From assembly GCF_022524345.1 (NCBI RefSeq), contig NZ_JAKWJU010000002.1, positions 496,001-560,000 of the forward strand: a DNA stretch of 64,000 bases. Direction: 5' to 3'. The DNA comes from Streptomyces marispadix (GTDB lineage Bacteria; Actinomycetota; Actinomycetes; Streptomycetales; Streptomycetaceae). The notes under the pieces were generated by a model. That model searched no databases. It was not told where the DNA came from and saw nothing but the letters and a program-made list of their open reading frames with translations. Of the stretch, positions 62,608-64,000 are shown piece by piece (within the stretch, counting starts at the first letter, position 1; every line of letters begins with the position of its first letter). The position numbers and the translations under genes were made by a program.

Positions 62608-64000
62608 ATGAGCGAGTCAGAGAACCAGTCCGCGGGCGCTTCGCACGGCCAGGGCCCCTTCATCGCCGCCATCGACCAGGGCACGACCTCCAGCCGCTGC
62701 ATCGTCTTCGACAAGGACGGCCGGATCGTCTCCGTCGACCAGAAGGAACACGAGCAGATATTCCCCAAGCCCGGCTGGGTGGAGCACGACGCCGCCGAGA
62801 TCTGGACCAACGTCCAGCAGGTGGTCATCGGCGCGCTGGAGCAGGCAGGCATCACCAAGGCCGACGTGAAGGCTCTCGGCATCACCAACCAGCGTGAGAC
62901 GACGCTGCTCTGGGACAAGGCCACCGGCGAGCCCGTGCACAACGCGCTGGTCTGGCAGGACACCCGCACCGACACGCTCTGCCGCGAACTCGGCCGCAAC
63001 GTCGGCCAGGACCGCTTCCGCAGGGAGACCGGCCTTCCCCTGGCCTCCTACTTCTCCGGTCCGAAGATCCGCTGGCTGCTCGACAACGTCGACGGGCTGC
63101 GCGAGCGCGCCGAGCGCGGTGAACTGCTCTTCGGAACCATGGACTCGTGGGTCATCTGGAACCTCACCGGCGGCCCCGACGGCGGGCGCCACGTCACCGA
63201 CGTGACCAACGCCTCCCGCACCATGCTGATGAACCTCCACTCGATGAGCTGGGACGAGAAGATCTGCAACTCCATGGGCGTGCCCATGTCGCTGCTGCCG
63301 GAGATCCGTTCCTCCGCCGAGGTGTACGGAGAGGCGAAGGGCGCGCTGGCGGGCGTCCCGGTGGCCTCGGCCCTCGGCGACCAGCAGGCGGCCCTGTTCG
63401 GCCAGACCTGCTACTCGGAGGGCGAGGCGAAGTCCACCTACGGCACGGGCACGTTCCTGCTGCTCAACACCGGCCACGAGGCGGTCAATTCGTACAACGG
63501 ACTGCTGACGACGGTCGGCTACCAGATCGGCGACGAACGCCCGGTCTACGCCCTGGAGGGCGCGATCGCGGTCACCGGTTCGCTGGTGCAGTGGATGCGC
63601 GACCAGATGGGCCTGATCAGCACCGCCGCCGAGATCGAGACGCTCGCCAGCTCCGTCGAGGACAACGGCGGCGCCTACTTCGTACCGGCGTTCTCAGGCC
63701 TGTTCGCCCCGTACTGGCGTGACGACGCCCGCGGCGTGATCGCCGGTCTCACCCGCTACGTGACGAAGGCGCACCTGGCGAGGGCGGTGCTGGAGGCGAC
63801 GGCCTGGCAGACCCGCGAGATCGTCGACGCGATGAACAAGGACTCCGGAGTGGAGCTGACCGCCCTCAAGGTCGACGGCGGCATGACGTCCAACAACCTG
63901 CTCATGCAGACGATGTCGGACTTCCTCGGCGCACCCGTCGTACGGCCGATGGTCGCGGAGACCACCTGCCTCGGCGCCGCCTACGCGGCCGGTCTCGCTG
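62608..64000 (+). CDS. glpK: Glycerol kinase GlpK, N-terminal part (cut by window end)
   Basis: FGGY kinase, about 464 residues visible. [21 protein letters not shown] is the phosphate-binding start; [61 protein letters not shown] and [23 protein letters not shown] follow. It phosphorylates glycerol to glycerol-3-phosphate, the GylR inducer. ATG 62608 has TTGGAGCAGG upstream. The C-terminal end lies beyond 64000. Confidence 0.97.
   Translation, partial: MSESENQSAGASHGQGPFIAAIDQGTTSSRCIVFDKDGRIVSVDQKEHEQIFPKPGWVEHDAAEIWTNVQQVVIGALEQAGITKADVKALGITNQRETTLLWDKATGEPVHNALVWQDTRTDTLCRELGRNVGQDRFRRETGLPLASYFSGPKIRWLLDNVDGLRERAERGELLFGTMDSWVIWNLTGGPDGGRHVTDVTNASRTMLMNLHSMSWDEKICNSMGVPMSLLPEIRSSAEVYGEAKGALAGVPVASALGDQQAALFGQTCYSEGEAKSTYGTGTFLLLNTGHEAVNSYNGLLTTVGYQIGDERPVYALEGAIAVTGSLVQWMRDQMGLISTAAEIETLASSVEDNGGAYFVPAFSGLFAPYWRDDARGVIAGLTRYVTKAHLARAVLEATAWQTREIVDAMNKDSGVELTALKVDGGMTSNNLLMQTMSDFLGAPVVRPMVAETTCLGAAYAAGLA

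Overview
The window is a very GC-rich actinobacterial chromosome segment, almost certainly from Streptomyces or a close Streptomycetaceae relative. This rests on the strong GC third-position bias, the frequent GTG and TTG starts, a Pup-proteasome locus, and a gene order that matches from memory the S. coelicolor core stretch from about pheT (SCO1594) to glpK (SCO1660). No tRNA, rRNA or CRISPR array was recognised.

Layout. 1-6061: translation block on the minus strand (partial pheT, pheS, an orphan histidine kinase, a SpoU-type rRNA methyltransferase, rplT, rpmI, and infC with a non-AUG start and a long leader). 6062-13487: a DUF1844 protein, an aquaporin, a frameshifted SseB-like gene, a mycosin-like protease translationally coupled to a proline-rich membrane protein, a D-threonine-aldolase-like enzyme and a DUF2510 protein. 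13567-20731: a divergent amine-catabolism cluster (SDR, aldehyde dehydrogenase, GlnA4-like gamma-glutamyl ligase / FadR-type regulator, APC permease, gamma-glutamyl amidase) that looks like a gamma-glutamylated ethanolamine or polyamine route. 20700-23726: BtuF-like protein, 5'-3' exonuclease, and a siderophore-interacting protein behind an iron box. 23727-27049: a small accessory island with an IS481-type remnant, rheA/hsp18 with a RheA-type operator, two DUF2267 genes and an AraC remnant.

27003-33849: secreted PI-PLC-like protein, a frameshifted Ski2/HelY-type helicase, a lipid kinase, tatC and tatA. 33850-47569: proteasome super-locus (pafC, pafB, two FKBP prolyl isomerases, pafA, an MFS/LacI pair, prcA, prcB, pup, dop, arc), which supplies tagging, unfolding, proteolysis and tag removal. 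47813-56424: ferredoxin, secreted protein, TrmI, S2P-type protease, RecB-family nuclease, NarL-type response regulator, oligopeptide-binding lipoprotein and HAD phosphatase. 56531-64000: cobalamin-dependent metH, then the glycerol regulon gylR-glpF-glpK (glpK cut by the window end).

Three otherwise well-conserved genes (sseB-like, aldehyde dehydrogenase, helicase) each carry one apparent frameshift at a GC-rich homopolymer or dinucleotide run. This points either to draft-sequence indels or to real decay and needs raw-read checking. I did not find a clearly new multi-gene system. The most useful observations are regulatory: the infC AUC start, the three-half-site RheA operator, a shared GylR operator motif, a LacI-type palindrome inside the proteasome locus, and a folded metH leader.
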